From: Albidovulum sp. | GTDB lineage: Bacteria; Pseudomonadota; Alphaproteobacteria; Rhodobacterales; Rhodobacteraceae | DNA length: 64,000 nt | Assembly: GCA_026989275.1 (NCBI GenBank) | Contig: JALSJQ010000029.1 | Span: 110,792 to 174,791 of the forward strand | Reading direction: 5' to 3' | In this document: one piece after another, positions 19,461-29,529 of the stretch | Layout: each line of letters opens with the position of its first letter | How positions within the stretch are numbered: the first letter of the stretch is position 1 | The notes under the pieces: generated by a model | Told to the model about the DNA's origin: nothing | What the model saw: the letters and a program-made list of their open reading frames with translations, nothing else | Database searches by the model: none | Program-made: the position numbers and the translations under genes

Positions 19461-20519
19461 TCAGAAATCGAGAGCAAGTGAAAGCGTGCCGACAACCTGC
19501 CCCGAAGGCTGACCCACGAATTCGCGGCCAAGCCAGGTCAACCCGTAGAAGAAGCCGTGGCGCTGGCCGCCATAGGCCACGCCGAGCCGCAGGCGGCTGC
19601 GCCAGGGTTCGGGAGCGGTGCCTCGCCCTGCGGGCAGATAGGCGGAAGACACCACGCGGGCGATGTCACCACCAAGGGTGAAGGACCAGCCGGTACCGCG
19701 CATGGGGCCCGTGCCGGAATTGCGCTGGCCGCTGACCACATCGCGCGGTCGCACCACCCCGTCCCCGATCCGGCCGAAAGCGAGGTCGAAACCGATGCGG
19801 GCATAGGTCTCGACCCCGGCTTCGGCCTCGACGAAGGGGGAGAACATGGCCCTTCTGCCGAGGCGGATCTCGCGGGTGGCGGCGACCGAAACCGTCGGGT
19901 AGAGCGCATTGCCGAGCTGGCTCGCATGGACGGTCGGTCGCGGCAGGCCGGCGATGTTGTGGACGAAGCCCTGAAAGGCGGACATGCCCGAAGCTGGGCC
20001 GATCAGCACCAGGTCGCCCCCGAGCCGCAGATCGAGCGCGCCCCGCCGCCACCAGAAATGCCGCCCCACCGACAGCACCCCGGCATAGGGACGGTCGAGC
20101 GGGGGCGCCATGGTGAGCGTCGCGGGGGCGATGATCTCGCTGCGCAGGCGGGTTTCGGCCACGTCGCCGAAATGCTCCCCGAGCCGGTCACTCCAGTTGC
20201 GGGCCTGGATGAAGCTCACTTGGTAGGAGCCGGTGCGCCAGCGATCCTGCCCGTCACCGATCTGGTCGTTTGTGAAGAAACGCACGACGCCGACGCGCCG
20301 ACGCGGCGCTTCCTGACCGGGCGTCGGCGCAGCCGCCGTCTCGCCCGTTCGCCCTTCCGGGGCATCCATGGCGAGGAAGGACACGACATGGACGGAAGCG
20401 ACGAGGATTATCAGCATCAGCCGCCGGATCGTCGTCGGCAGGGGCGGCAGCAGACGCCACGCCCGGCGACCGCGCCCTCCCGTCCTTGCCCCGTCCATGC
20501 CCGACCGTCCCGTGCCCAT
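19461..20519 (-). CDS. LpxR-like lipid A deacylase family protein
   Basis: A 352-residue probable outer-membrane beta-barrel of the LpxR family, which removes 3'-acyl chains from lipid A. The N-terminal VRFFTNDQIGDGQDRWRTG resembles the LpxR start (NDxx...DRxYTNG), and DRPYAGVLSVG matches the family's second block. The rest is alternating beta strands ending in SLALDF, an outer-membrane C-terminus with terminal Phe. A basic N-terminus precedes the hydrophobic LMLIILVASVHVVSFLA. A later start at about 20417 is possible. Enzyme activity is inferred. Confidence 0.7.
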   Translation of the reverse strand: MGTGRSGMDGARTGGRGRRAWRLLPPLPTTIRRLMLIILVASVHVVSFLAMDAPEGRTGETAAAPTPGQEAPRRRVGVVRFFTNDQIGDGQDRWRTGSYQVSFIQARNWSDRLGEHFGDVAETRLRSEIIAPATLTMAPPLDRPYAGVLSVGRHFWWRRGALDLRLGGDLVLIGPASGMSAFQGFVHNIAGLPRPTVHASQLGNALYPTVSVAATREIRLGRRAMFSPFVEAEAGVETYARIGFDLAFGRIGDGVVRPRDVVSGQRNSGTGPMRGTGWSFTLGGDIARVVSSAYLPAGRGTAPEPWRSRLRLGVAYGGQRHGFFYGLTWLGREFVGQPSGQVVGTLSLALDF

Positions 20520-20610
20520 GGCGCCTCTGCCCTGCCCTCGTCGGCCGCCGGCCCTGCTTCACCTCGCGCAGGCGCCGCGCCCATACGCGAATCGGCCGGT
20601 TCATGCCCAT

Positions 20611-20648
20611 TCTGCCTTGCATTCCTTGCTAGAAAGGAAAGATGGCAG
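20611..20648. other. Composite inverted repeat in the gap between the channel and LpxR-like genes
   Basis: TCTGCC at 20611-20616 pairs with GGCAGA at 20643-20648 and encloses TTCCTT/AAGGAA at 20622-20627 and 20634-20639, giving one interrupted hairpin. It lies upstream of the minus-strand LpxR-like gene and downstream of nothing obvious. Role unknown: 5' leader structure or operator. Confidence 0.3.
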
Positions 20649-20700
20649 AAATCGGGCGCGGCGGGTTCTCGCGCCCGCACGCACCGCCGCGCGGCCGGTT

Positions 20701-21519
20701 TCAGATCGCCTCGGGCGGATCGGTCTCGTCCGCATCGCCGCCTTCCTTCGTGGGCTTCGTCGATGCCGCCCCCTGCGAACGCTGCCGGCGCCGGGCCCGT
20801 CTTCGCCGCCGCTCGGCCTCGAGCTCCTCGGTGAGTGCCGCCGAGATGAGGCCCGTCGGCACGGCGACGATGCCGAGACCGACGACGAGGATGATCGCGG
20901 TGAAGATCTTGCCCCCGGCCGTGACGGGATAGACGTCGCCATAACCCACCGTCGTGAAGGTGGCGATGGCCCACCAGAGAGAGGCGGGGATCGAGGAAAA
21001 GGCCTCGGGCTGGGCCTCGTGCTCGAAATGGTAGATGCCGACGGCGGCGACGTAGATCAGAAGGGCGGCGATCGAGAGGAACACCAGCAGATCGTCGCGG
21101 ATGCGCAGGAGGGCCCGCACCAGCCGGTCGAGCGCCGACCAGTGGCGCACGAGCTTGACCAGCCGCAGCACCCGCACCACGCCCCAGATTCCGTCACCAC
21201 CTGCAAGGAGTGTCGGTGCGAAGGCCAGAAGATCGACGATGCCCCAGAAACCGAAGACGTACCGCAGCGGCCGCCGCGCCACCCAGACCCGCAGGGCATA
21301 TTCGAGCGCGAAGACGATCGAGACCAGGAATTCGAGCCAGAGAAGGAGGTGCCGCACATCCGCCGGCAGGCTCGGCACGGTCTCGAGCGAGATCGCCACC
21401 GCCGAGATCACGATCAGCGCATTGACGATGCCGCCGACGACGGCGCTCGCAAGCGCGTCCTCGCCCTCGAGCATGGCGCGGATGCGTGTGCGCAGGGAAT
21501 GGGATTGCCCTTCGGTCAC
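20701..21519 (-). CDS. Voltage-gated-type potassium channel
   Basis: A 272-residue ion transporter with six hydrophobic segments. The selectivity filter is TVGYGDVYP near residue 190. An S4-like basic helix (VVRVLRLVKLVRHWSALDRLVRALL) is at about 115-140. The last helix (IFTAIILVVGLGIVAVPTGLISAAL) forms the inner gate. The C-terminal about 40 residues are Arg-rich then acidic, with no cyclic-nucleotide or RCK domain. It lies 9 bases downstream of nrdJ on the same strand, so may be co-transcribed. Confidence 0.9.
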   Translation of the reverse strand: MTEGQSHSLRTRIRAMLEGEDALASAVVGGIVNALIVISAVAISLETVPSLPADVRHLLLWLEFLVSIVFALEYALRVWVARRPLRYVFGFWGIVDLLAFAPTLLAGGDGIWGVVRVLRLVKLVRHWSALDRLVRALLRIRDDLLVFLSIAALLIYVAAVGIYHFEHEAQPEAFSSIPASLWWAIATFTTVGYGDVYPVTAGGKIFTAIILVVGLGIVAVPTGLISAALTEELEAERRRRRARRRQRSQGAASTKPTKEGGDADETDPPEAI

Positions 21520-21528
21520 CGCACCGGC

Positions 21529-23814
21529 TCAGCCGCATTTCGAGAAGCCGCAGGCAAGGCAGCTCATGCAGCCCTCGGCCATCTGCACCTCGGCACTGCC
21601 GCAGGCGGGGCAGACCGCGCCACCGCCGACACCACCCCCTGCCGCACCTTTCTGCCCGGCGACGCTCACCTTGAGCTGCGGATCTTCCTTGAGGCCCATT
21701 CCCTCGCGCTCGAGAAAACCGGTCTCGATCATGTGGCGTTCGATCACGCTGCCGATCGCAGCGAGGATCGAAGGCACATAGCGCCCCTCGACCCAGGCGC
21801 CGCCGCGCGGATCGAACACGGCCTTCAGCTCCTCGACCACGAAGCTCACATCGCCGCCGCGGCGGAAGACGGCCGAGATCATGCGGGTGAGCGCCACCGT
21901 CCAGGCGTAATGCTCCATGTTCTTCGAATTGATGAACACCTCGAAGGGCCGGCGCTGACCGTTGATCACGGCGTCGTTGACGGTGACGTAGATCGCATGC
22001 TCCGAATGGGGCCAGGTGAGCTTGTAGGTCCGCCCCTCGAGCGCCTCGGGCCGCGCCAGAGGCTCGGAAAGATACACCACCTCGGCGCCCTTGTCGGCCT
22101 CGGGTGCGCTTTCCTCCTTCTCGGAGACCGACAGCACCGAGCCCGTCACCTCGTTCGGACGATAGGTGGTGCATCCCTTGCAGCCGCTCTCGTAAGCATC
22201 GAGATAGACATCCTTGAAAGCATCGAAGGAGATGTCCTCGGGCAGGTTGATGGTCTTCGAGATCGAACTGTCGACCCATTCCTGCACCGCCGCCTGCATC
22301 CGCACATGATCGGCCGGCGCCAGGGTCTGGGCATCGACGAAGTGGTCGGGCAGCGGCCGGCCCGGAAACTTCTCGCGCCAGAGCTTCACGGCGTAATCGA
22401 CGACCTCCTCTTCCTCGTGCGAGCCGTCGGGCATCAGCACCTTGCGCTTGTAGGCATAGGCGAAGACCGGCTCGATTCCCGAGGAGACGTTGCCGGCATA
22501 GAGCGAGATCGTGCCGGTCGGGGCGATGGAAGTGAGAAGGGCGTTGCGGATGCCGTGGCGGGCGATGTCGGCACGGATGTCCGCGTCCATCTTCCGCATG
22601 AAGCCGGAGGCGAGATACTTCTCGGCATCGAAGAGCGGAAACGCCCCCTTCTCCTTCGCCAGCGCGATGGAGGCACGATAGGCCGCGCGGGTGATCGACC
22701 TCATCCAGCCTTCGGCCCGTCTCGCGGCCTCTTCCGAGCCGTAGGTCAGCCCGAGCATGAGCAGCGCATCCGCCAGCCCCGTCACGCCGAGGCCGATGCG
22801 GCGCTTGGCCTCGGCCTCGCGCTTCTGCGCCTCGAGGGGAAAGCGCGAGGCATCGACGACGTTGTCCATCATCCGCACGGCGGTGGCCACAAGCTCCTCG
22901 AGCGCGGCCTCGTCGAGTGCGGCGTCGGGGCCGAAGGGATCGCGCACCAGCCGGGCGAGGTTGATCGAACCCAGAAGGCAGGCGCCATAGGGCGGCAGGG
23001 GCTGTTCGCCGCACGGGTTCGTGGCCGAGATCGTCTCGCAATAGCCGAGATTGTTCATGGCGTTGATACGATCGATGAAGATCACGCCGGGCTCGGCATA
23101 GTCGTAGGTGGCCCGCATGATCCGGTCCCACAGATCGCGGGCGCGGACCGTGCGCCAGACCTTGCCGCCGAAAACGAGATCCCAGGGCCGGTCCGCCTTC
23201 ACCGCGGCCATGAAGGCATCGGTGACGAGCACCGAGAGGTTGAAGTTGCGCAGCCGGGCCGGATCCTGCTTGGCGGTGACGAAGTCCTCGATGTCGGGAT
23301 GGTCGCAGCGCATGGTCGCCATCATCGCGCCGCGGCGCGAACCGGCCGACATGATGGTGCGACACATCGCGTCCCAGACATCCATGAAGGAAAGCGGCCC
23401 CGAAGCGTCGGCCCCAACCCCCTTCACGAGCGCGCCGCGCGGACGCAGGGTCGAGAAGTCGTAACCGATCCCGCCGCCCTGCTGCATGGTGAGGGCCGCC
23501 TCCTTCAGATGCTCGAAGATCCCTTCGAGGCTGTCGGGGATCGTGCCCATCACGAAACAGTTGAAGAGCGTGACATCGCGGCCGGTGCCCGCCCCGGCGA
23601 GGATACGCCCCGCGGGCAGGAAGCGGAAGTCCTCGAGCGCGGCGTAGAACTTCCCTTCCCAGCTCTCGGGCTCCTTCTCGACGGCGGCGAGCGCCCGGGC
23701 GACGCGGCGCCAGCTGTCTTCGACCGTGGCGTCGATCGGTTGCCCGTCGGGCGTCTTGAAACGGTATTTCAGATCCCAGATTCGTTCGGCGATCGGGGCG
23801 GCGAAGCGGCTCAT
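21529..23814 (-). CDS. nrdJ: Adenosylcobalamin-dependent (class II) ribonucleotide reductase
   Basis: A 761-residue class II reductase making deoxyribonucleotides from ribonucleotides with adenosylcobalamin as radical source, independent of oxygen. Motifs are FNCFVMGTIPDS and the glycine-rich MQQGGGIGYDFS near residue 115, the radical-site region SATNPCGEQPLPPYG near residue 265, and FAYAYKRKVL further on. The C-terminus has a zinc-ribbon-like CPAC...CMSCLACGFSKCG tail that relays electrons. ATG 23814 (MSRFAAP) gives the usual family length; the open frame upstream is not conserved-looking. Confidence 0.92.
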   Translation of the reverse strand: MSRFAAPIAERIWDLKYRFKTPDGQPIDATVEDSWRRVARALAAVEKEPESWEGKFYAALEDFRFLPAGRILAGAGTGRDVTLFNCFVMGTIPDSLEGIFEHLKEAALTMQQGGGIGYDFSTLRPRGALVKGVGADASGPLSFMDVWDAMCRTIMSAGSRRGAMMATMRCDHPDIEDFVTAKQDPARLRNFNLSVLVTDAFMAAVKADRPWDLVFGGKVWRTVRARDLWDRIMRATYDYAEPGVIFIDRINAMNNLGYCETISATNPCGEQPLPPYGACLLGSINLARLVRDPFGPDAALDEAALEELVATAVRMMDNVVDASRFPLEAQKREAEAKRRIGLGVTGLADALLMLGLTYGSEEAARRAEGWMRSITRAAYRASIALAKEKGAFPLFDAEKYLASGFMRKMDADIRADIARHGIRNALLTSIAPTGTISLYAGNVSSGIEPVFAYAYKRKVLMPDGSHEEEEVVDYAVKLWREKFPGRPLPDHFVDAQTLAPADHVRMQAAVQEWVDSSISKTINLPEDISFDAFKDVYLDAYESGCKGCTTYRPNEVTGSVLSVSEKEESAPEADKGAEVVYLSEPLARPEALEGRTYKLTWPHSEHAIYVTVNDAVINGQRRPFEVFINSKNMEHYAWTVALTRMISAVFRRGGDVSFVVEELKAVFDPRGGAWVEGRYVPSILAAIGSVIERHMIETGFLEREGMGLKEDPQLKVSVAGQKGAAGGGVGGGAVCPACGSAEVQMAEGCMSCLACGFSKCG

Positions 23815-24227
23815 GGCTGTGTCCCGGCAGCTGGCGGATGATCGGCTCGGCTTCCGCGCCCCCCGGAGGTCCGACGGGGCGCGGACGGCCCCGCAGGCGC
23901 GGTGGTCGGTCGCGAAGCGGGGGACACCCAACCTATGCTTCGGCCCGGGCGCGGTCAATGGCGGGATGGTGTTCCGGTTCCCCGATCGTGCGGTGCGTCG
24001 GGCAGAGGAGCGCTCGTTCGCCCCTGCCGCCCCCCTGCAAGGCGCACGGGCTCTCTCCGACCGACATGCCGCTCCGGCGAGCACTCCCTGCCCTTGCGGA
24101 CGCCCCGCAAAAGGGGCAGGTGGGAACGGGGAACCACCGGCCTGCGCGAAATCGCCGCGCGGCCGGGGGCCGGCATCGCGGCGTCCGAGCCGGCAGCAAC
24201 GAGGCGGAAGACGAGGACGGGGGAGAC
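23815..24227. other. 413-base divergent intergenic region with strong hairpins
   Basis: This is the gap between nrdJ (minus) and the DUF1489 gene (plus). On the + strand a hairpin at 24087-24120 has CCTGCCC/GGGCAGG and TTGCGG/CCGCAA arms around loop ACGCC. A second, imperfect one (GGCAGAGG...CCCCTGCC) lies at about 24000-24033. Because nrdJ depends on B12 I looked for a cobalamin riboswitch and could not match its core. It may be an unannotated small RNA or a leader; no open frame is convincing. Confidence 0.35.
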
Positions 24228-24668
24228 ATGAGCGGCGGGCTGCATCTTCTCAAGCTCTGCGTCGGCATCGACAGCGTCGAGGCGCTCGAGGCCTCGATCG
24301 CCCGGCGCCGCGCCGCCGCCGACGATCCGGGGAACTGGCATCCGGTCCATGTCACGCGCATGTTTCCCCGCCGGGCGGGGGAGCTGCTTGCCGGCGGATC
24401 GCTCTACTGGGTGATCGGGGGCGAGATCCGCGCCCGGCAGGAGATTCTCGCTCTCGAGGAGCGGATGGGCGAAGACGGCATCCGCCGCTGCGCGATCCAT
24501 CTCTCACCGACGCTCATGCGCACGCAGCCGGTCCCGCGGCGCCCCTTCCAGGGCTGGCGCTACCTTCCCGCCGCCGAAGCTCCGCCCGACATCGTTCCCC
24601 GAGGCGACGAGGAAGCGCTGCCCGAAGAGCTTGGCGCCGCCCTCGGTCTGATCGGCGTAAGGCTCTGA
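24228..24668 (+). CDS. DUF1489 family protein
   Basis: A 146-residue protein of the DUF1489 family, restricted to alphaproteobacteria. It begins LHLLKLCVGIDSVEAL and contains HVTRMFPRRAGELLAGGSLYWVIGGEIRARQ, the conserved block, then RPFQGWRYLP. The start ATG 24228 has GGGGGAG upstream. It is convergent with hisG, an arrangement common in Rhodobacterales. Function unknown. Confidence 0.85.
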   Translation: MSGGLHLLKLCVGIDSVEALEASIARRRAAADDPGNWHPVHVTRMFPRRAGELLAGGSLYWVIGGEIRARQEILALEERMGEDGIRRCAIHLSPTLMRTQPVPRRPFQGWRYLPAAEAPPDIVPRGDEEALPEELGAALGLIGVRL

Positions 24669-24831
24669 GCGCCGCACGGCCCGAACCCTCTCCGGGGCAC
24701 GTCTCGCCGAAAACGCCTCGCGCGCCACATTCTGCTCCCCCCAGGACACCGAAACGGCGCGGCTGCGCCCGAAGCACGGCCGCATGGCGCCGCGCGGAAA
24801 GGAACGCCTCCGTCGTTCGGAAACCCGCCGT

Positions 24832-25566
24832 TCAGGAAGAAGCGGCGCCGGCACCCTTCAGCTTCGGCAGATCGAGACCGAGCCTGGCGCACAACCGCGC
24901 CAGCGCATCCTGCGCATCCTTTCCCCAAGCTGCCCGGCGCGAGAGAAAGAGCTCGGCCTGGCTCTGCAGGATCAGCCCGTCATCGAGGATCTTCAGCCGA
25001 TTGGCCCTGAGCGTCTCCCCGGTGGAGGTGATGTCGGCGATCGCTTCGGCGGTGCGGTTGCGGATCGTGCCCTCGGTCGCTCCCTGGCTGTCGACGAGGG
25101 CGTAATCGGCCACACCCTTCACCCGCAGGAAATCGCGCACGAGGCGGTGATATTTGGTGGCGATTCGCAGACGCCGGCCGTGGCGACGGCGGAAGCGGGC
25201 CGCCACATCGTCGAGATCGTCCACCGTCGCCACATCGACCCAGGGCACCGGCACCGCCAGCACCAGATCGGCATGGCCGAAGCCGAGCGCGGCCAGGGAC
25301 TGCACGTCGGCGGCCGGATCGGGGATCTTCTCGCAGACGAGATCGGTGCCCGTCACCCCGAGGTGAATCCGCCCCGCAGCGAGATCACGGGCGATCTCGC
25401 CGGCCGGCAGGAGTTCGACGACGAGCCCCGCGACCCCGTCGGCGGCCGCGGCATATTCGCGGCCCGAGCCGGTGCGGCGCAAGGTGATGCCGCGGGCCCC
25501 GAACCACTCGAAGGTCGCTTCCTGAAGGCGGCCCTTGGAGGGCACCGCGAGACGCAGGCTCATCAT
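24832..25566 (-). CDS. hisG: ATP phosphoribosyltransferase, short form HisG
   Basis: First enzyme of histidine synthesis: ATP + PRPP to phosphoribosyl-ATP. At about 244 residues it is the short HisG, which needs the regulatory subunit HisZ, encoded just upstream. It starts LRLAVPSKGRLQE and has GVTGTDLVCEK and the PRPP loop DITSTGETLRANRL. The start is ATGATG, the first ATG overlapping the hisZ stop, so it is translationally coupled. Confidence 0.93.
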   Translation of the reverse strand: MMSLRLAVPSKGRLQEATFEWFGARGITLRRTGSGREYAAAADGVAGLVVELLPAGEIARDLAAGRIHLGVTGTDLVCEKIPDPAADVQSLAALGFGHADLVLAVPVPWVDVATVDDLDDVAARFRRRHGRRLRIATKYHRLVRDFLRVKGVADYALVDSQGATEGTIRNRTAEAIADITSTGETLRANRLKILDDGLILQSQAELFLSRRAAWGKDAQDALARLCARLGLDLPKLKGAGAASS

Positions 25567-26708
25567 TCCCCCTCCCTCAGGCGCGCGACGGGCCCGGGGC
25601 GCACCACCGCCCCGACCGCCGGCAGGCGCGCCCCGCCGAGCCGCGCGGCCAGGGCATCGTAGCGCCCGCCCGTGGCCAGCGGCGGCAGATCGGGGCGGTC
25701 GCGGGCCACGAATCCGAAGACGAACCCGTCGTAATATTCGAGCGAGGTGCGACCGAAACTGCCGGCGAAGCGCACTTCCTGCGGCTCGATACCGGCACGC
25801 GCCAGCGCCACGACACGCTCGGCGAAACGGCTGACCGCCTCCTCCATGCCGGGCAACTCGGCGGCGATCTCCTCGAGGGCCGGCAACGCCTCTCCGAGCG
25901 GACAATCGAGCGCCAGCAACCGCTCGACGGCGTCGAGCCGGGCTGCGGGGAGCGGCGGGGTCCGCGCCTCCTCGAGAAGCGCCCGAAGCCGCTCGGCGAT
26001 CTCGTCCCGCTCCCGCAGACCATGGAGTTCGCCGATCCCGGCCATCACCCCCTCGACCCCTTCCTGCGCGAGACGCGCCAGCAATGCCGCCTGGGCCGGA
26101 TGGGGCGCACGACGGCCGCCGAAGCGCTCGACCAGTTCGCGAAACCGCCCCGGCCGCCACAGATGACGCAAGAGCGCATCCTTGCGCGCGCGGCTGGTGC
26201 CGAGCGCCTCGACCGCCGCCACCAGAAGGCCGACATCGCCGGTCTCGATCCGCACGGGCAGACCGGCCAACGCCTCGTGCACTTCGAGAAAGAGCGCGAT
26301 CTCCTCGGCCAGAGGATCCTCCCCGCCCAGATGCTCGAGGCCAACCTGGAGATACTCGCTGGGCCGGCCGCTGCCCGCCTCCTGCATGCGGAAGACCTTG
26401 CCGACATAGGCATAGCGCCCGGCCCCGCCACCCGCGGCCAGATGGGCCTCGAGCAGGGGCACGGTGAAGTCGGGGCGCAGCATCAGCTCGCCGCGCAGCG
26501 GATCACGGGTGACATAGGCGCGGGCGCGCATGTCCTCGCCGTAGAGATCGATCAGGGTCTCGGCCGGCTGGAGAATCGCGGTGTCGAACGGCGCCGCCCC
26601 TTCGCGGAAGCGGGCGAAGAGCTCCTCGGCCACAGCCTTCTCGCGCGCCGCCGGATCGGTGATGGCGGCTGGCGGTGCAGCGGCGGACATGGCGTCAGCC
26701 TTCGCCAT
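25563..26708 (-). CDS. hisZ: ATP phosphoribosyltransferase regulatory subunit HisZ
   Basis: A 381-residue paralogue of the HisS catalytic core that lacks aminoacylation and instead forms the allosteric hetero-octamer with short HisG. HisS-like segments are [31 protein letters not shown] and [17 protein letters not shown] with [12 protein letters not shown]. It overlaps hisS by 14 bases and hisG by 4, so hisS-hisZ-hisG is one operon on the minus strand. Confidence 0.92.
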   Translation of the reverse strand: MAKADAMSAAAPPAAITDPAAREKAVAEELFARFREGAAPFDTAILQPAETLIDLYGEDMRARAYVTRDPLRGELMLRPDFTVPLLEAHLAAGGGAGRYAYVGKVFRMQEAGSGRPSEYLQVGLEHLGGEDPLAEEIALFLEVHEALAGLPVRIETGDVGLLVAAVEALGTSRARKDALLRHLWRPGRFRELVERFGGRRAPHPAQAALLARLAQEGVEGVMAGIGELHGLRERDEIAERLRALLEEARTPPLPAARLDAVERLLALDCPLGEALPALEEIAAELPGMEEAVSRFAERVVALARAGIEPQEVRFAGSFGRTSLEYYDGFVFGFVARDRPDLPPLATGGRYDALAARLGGARLPAVGAVVRPGPVARLREGE

Positions 26709-28209
26709 CGCCTGCCCCTTCCGCCAGCATTCGGCGCACCTCGGGCACCAGATCGGCCCGGAGCACCTCGCGCTGGGCGGGGCGGGCCTTCCACTCCTCG
26801 AGCGAAGCCTTCTCGGCGATCTTCGCCCCGAGAACGAGATCCTTCAGCTGGACGACGCCGCGGGCCTTCTCGTCGGAGCCCTGAATGACGGCGATCGGCG
26901 CGCCGCGGCGGTCGGCATATTTCATCTGGTTGCCGAAATTCCTCGGATTGCCGAGATACATCTCGGCCCGGATGCCGGCACGGCGCAACTCGTCCACCAT
27001 CTTCATGTAATCGCCGATCCGGTCACGATCCATTACCGTCACCACCACCGGGCCGGTGGCCGCGGGCCGTTCGCCGGACACGGCGCCGAGGGCCGCAAGC
27101 AGCCGGTCCACCCCGACCGAGGCCCCCGTTGCCGGCACGCGCTGGCCGGTGAACCGCCGGACGAGATCGTCATAACGGCCACCACCCGCCACCGACCCGA
27201 ACTGCCGCGGACGGCCCTTCTCGTCGGTGATCTCGAAGGTGAGCTCGGCTTCGTAGACCGGCCCGGTGTAATAGCCGAGACCGCGCACCACCGACGGGTC
27301 GATGAGGATCCGGTCGCTGCCATAGCCCTGCCCCTCGAGAAGGGTGGCGATGGTCTCGAGTTCCGCCACCCCCTCGCGTCCGGTCCCGGAGCGGCCCACG
27401 AGCTCGCCGAGCCGGGCGAGCGTCTCGCCCCCCGACCGACGCCGCGCAGCGGTGAAGGCCATGACGAGATCGGCCTGCTCGTCCGACAGCCCGGCGCCGC
27501 GGGTGAAGTCGCCGCTTTCGTCCCTGCGCCCCTCCCCGAGCAGTGCCCGCACGCCTTCCCCGCCGAGCCGGTCGAGCTTGTCGATCGCCCGCAGCACGAT
27601 GCCGCGGGCCTCGGCATGGGCATCCGGGTCGTCCGGGTCGAGAAGCCCCGCCGCCTCGAGCACGCCGTTCAGCACCTTGCGGTTGTTGATGCGGATGAGG
27701 TAGTCGCCTCGGGCAATTCCCACCGCTTCGAGCGCCTCGGCCAGCATGGCGGCGATCTCGGCATCGGCCGCGACCGAAGGCGCGCCCACCGTGTCGGCGT
27801 CGCATTGCCAGAACTGGCGGAAGCGCCCCGGCCCCGGCTTCTCGTTGCGCCAGACCGGCCCCATGGCATAGCGGCGATAGGGGGTGGGCAGTTCGTTGCG
27901 GAACTGGGCATAGACCCGCGCCAGCGGCGCCGTCAGATCGTAGCGCAGTGCCAGCCAGTCCCCATCCTCTTCCTGCCAGGCGAAGACGCCCTCGTTGGGC
28001 CGATCGACATCGGGAAGGAACTTGCCCAGCGCCTCCACCGTCTCGACCGCCGGCGTCTCGAGCGGCTCGAAGCCGTGCAGGTGATAGACCTCGCGGATCT
28101 TCTCGAGCATCTCGGTGCGGCGCAGCACGTCCTCACCGAACCAGTCGCGGAACCCCTTGGGCGGAGCCGCCCGGGGCCGCCTTTCCTTCTTCGCCTTGTT
28201 TCTGGCCAT
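26695..28209 (-). CDS. hisS: Histidyl-tRNA synthetase
   Basis: A 504-residue class II aminoacyl-tRNA synthetase charging tRNA-His. Motif 2 is [26 protein letters not shown] near residue 115. The histidine motifs are [19 protein letters not shown] near residue 300 and [13 protein letters not shown]. The C-terminal anticodon-binding domain runs from about 400. ATG 28209 is chosen, giving a basic N-terminal extension ([23 protein letters not shown]). First gene of the hisSZG operon. Confidence 0.95.
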   Translation of the reverse strand: MARNKAKKERRPRAAPPKGFRDWFGEDVLRRTEMLEKIREVYHLHGFEPLETPAVETVEALGKFLPDVDRPNEGVFAWQEEDGDWLALRYDLTAPLARVYAQFRNELPTPYRRYAMGPVWRNEKPGPGRFRQFWQCDADTVGAPSVAADAEIAAMLAEALEAVGIARGDYLIRINNRKVLNGVLEAAGLLDPDDPDAHAEARGIVLRAIDKLDRLGGEGVRALLGEGRRDESGDFTRGAGLSDEQADLVMAFTAARRRSGGETLARLGELVGRSGTGREGVAELETIATLLEGQGYGSDRILIDPSVVRGLGYYTGPVYEAELTFEITDEKGRPRQFGSVAGGGRYDDLVRRFTGQRVPATGASVGVDRLLAALGAVSGERPAATGPVVVTVMDRDRIGDYMKMVDELRRAGIRAEMYLGNPRNFGNQMKYADRRGAPIAVIQGSDEKARGVVQLKDLVLGAKIAEKASLEEWKARPAQREVLRADLVPEVRRMLAEGAGDGEG

Positions 28210-28361
28210 CGCGTCACGTCCGCCTTGCCCTGCCCGGCACGGGCATTGCCGCTCTCCTAGCCGAAGGGCGGTGGACGGGCAAGGCAGGCAGGCTTCCACG
28301 GTGGCCGAACCCGGCCGACCCGGGGCTTGCCCCGCCGGTTGTTTCGTGCCATCGCCGGGGC

Positions 28362-28616
28362 ATGACGAAGACCTGCGACGACGACATCCCGGACGAGGCG
28401 CCTGCCGCGCTGCGGGCACGGCTGGAACGGCTCGAGGAGGAAAGCGCCCACCTCGCCCGCGAAACGGAAACCCTCTCCGAAGTGGTGCGCCGGCAGGGCA
28501 AGCTGATCGAGACGCTCGAACGGCGCCTTGCGCTGCTTCTCGAACAGGCCGCCGAGGCCGAAATCGAGGCCGGCAGCCACGCCCTGTTTGCCGACCGGCC
28601 CCCGCCCCATTACTGA
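28362..28616 (+). CDS. slyX: SlyX-like coiled-coil protein
   Basis: An 84-residue protein dominated by a heptad-type coiled coil (about 18-62: [26 protein letters not shown], then [15 protein letters not shown]), ending in the Pro/His-rich ADRPPPHY typical of SlyX. It lies in the divergent gap upstream of hisS. Function in the family is not established. Confidence 0.8.
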   Translation: MTKTCDDDIPDEAPAALRARLERLEEESAHLARETETLSEVVRRQGKLIETLERRLALLLEQAAEAEIEAGSHALFADRPPPHY

Positions 28617-28710
28617 CAGGGGCGGGCAGCGCCGCTGCGGCAACCTCCTCCGCGCAAACGCCCCCTGAGACAAGGGACCGGTGCCGACCGGGGCACGGCC
28701 CGTCCCAGCC

Positions 28711-29508
28711 TCAGTCGAAGGCGCCGCCTCGCCCCGCCCCGTCGACGAAACGGGCGGCGCCGCGGGTGCCTTCGTCCTCGAGCACATCGAGAGAGCGCCA
28801 TTCGCGCCTGAGCCGGCGGGCCAGCTCGCCGCCGTCGAGACCCATCGACGCCCGATCGGCCCTGAGGCAGGCTTGCGGCAGACGGGCGAGCTCTCCGGCA
28901 AGCGCCACCGCCTGCGCCACGGCCTCCCCCTCCGGCACCAGCCGATCGACAAGGCCGACGGCATGGGCCTCCGCCGCCTCGACCCGCCGGCCGGTGAGGA
29001 TCAGGTCGCGGGCACGACCCTCGCCGACGAGGCGCGGCAGGCGGATGGTGCCGCCGTCGATCAGCGGCACGCCCCAGCGGCGGCAATAGACCCCGAAGAC
29101 CGCCGTCTCGGCCGCCACGCGCATGTCGCACCAGAGCGCCAGTTCGAGCCCCCCGGCCACCGCGTAACCCTCGATCGCGGCGATGACGGGCTTTCGGAGC
29201 ACGAGCCGCGTCGGCCCCATCGGCCCCGGAAGCGGCTCCGCCCAAGCATCGGCCCAGTCGGCCGGAATGGCGCAGCGGGCGATCCAGGCGCGTGCCTCTC
29301 CGGAGGCGACGGCAGTCAGGTCGAAACCGGCACAGAAATGCCCCCCGGCACCGGCAAGCACCGCCACGGACACGCCGTCTTCGGCATCGAAGGCCAGAAA
29401 TGCCTCGAACAGCGCCTCGGCCGTACTCGGATCGACGGCGTTGCGCCGCGCGGGCCGGGAGATGGTGACGATCCGCACCCCGCCCCGATCGGTGATCTCG
29501 ACCGTCAT
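28711..29508 (-). CDS. Enoyl-CoA hydratase/isomerase family protein
   Basis: A 265-residue crotonase-fold protein, hydrating or isomerising an acyl-CoA. The oxyanion-hole segments are GGHFCAGFDL near residue 57 and AIEGYAVAGGLELALWCDMRVA near residue 110. The first catalytic Glu position of classical crotonases is not clear (WGVPLIDGGTIRLPRLVG), so the true reaction is uncertain. It lies 21 bases downstream of dnaE on the same strand. Confidence 0.85.
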   Translation of the reverse strand: MTVEITDRGGVRIVTISRPARRNAVDPSTAEALFEAFLAFDAEDGVSVAVLAGAGGHFCAGFDLTAVASGEARAWIARCAIPADWADAWAEPLPGPMGPTRLVLRKPVIAAIEGYAVAGGLELALWCDMRVAAETAVFGVYCRRWGVPLIDGGTIRLPRLVGEGRARDLILTGRRVEAAEAHAVGLVDRLVPEGEAVAQAVALAGELARLPQACLRADRASMGLDGGELARRLRREWRSLDVLEDEGTRGAARFVDGAGRGGAFD

Positions 29509-29529
29509 GCCTCCCTCCTCGGCCGCCCG

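Noticed and set aside
20368..23841. 1157-codon open frame on the + strand opposite the LpxR-like, channel and nrdJ genes
   Set aside because: Pure antisense shadow of recognised genes in GC-rich DNA; the translation is Arg/His/Asp-rich without motifs.
23815..24227. Cobalamin or glycine riboswitch before nrdJ
   Set aside because: Fragments such as GGGGAACC and GGAGAGAG occur but the conserved cores (GCAACTGT, CCACTG) do not line up on either strand.
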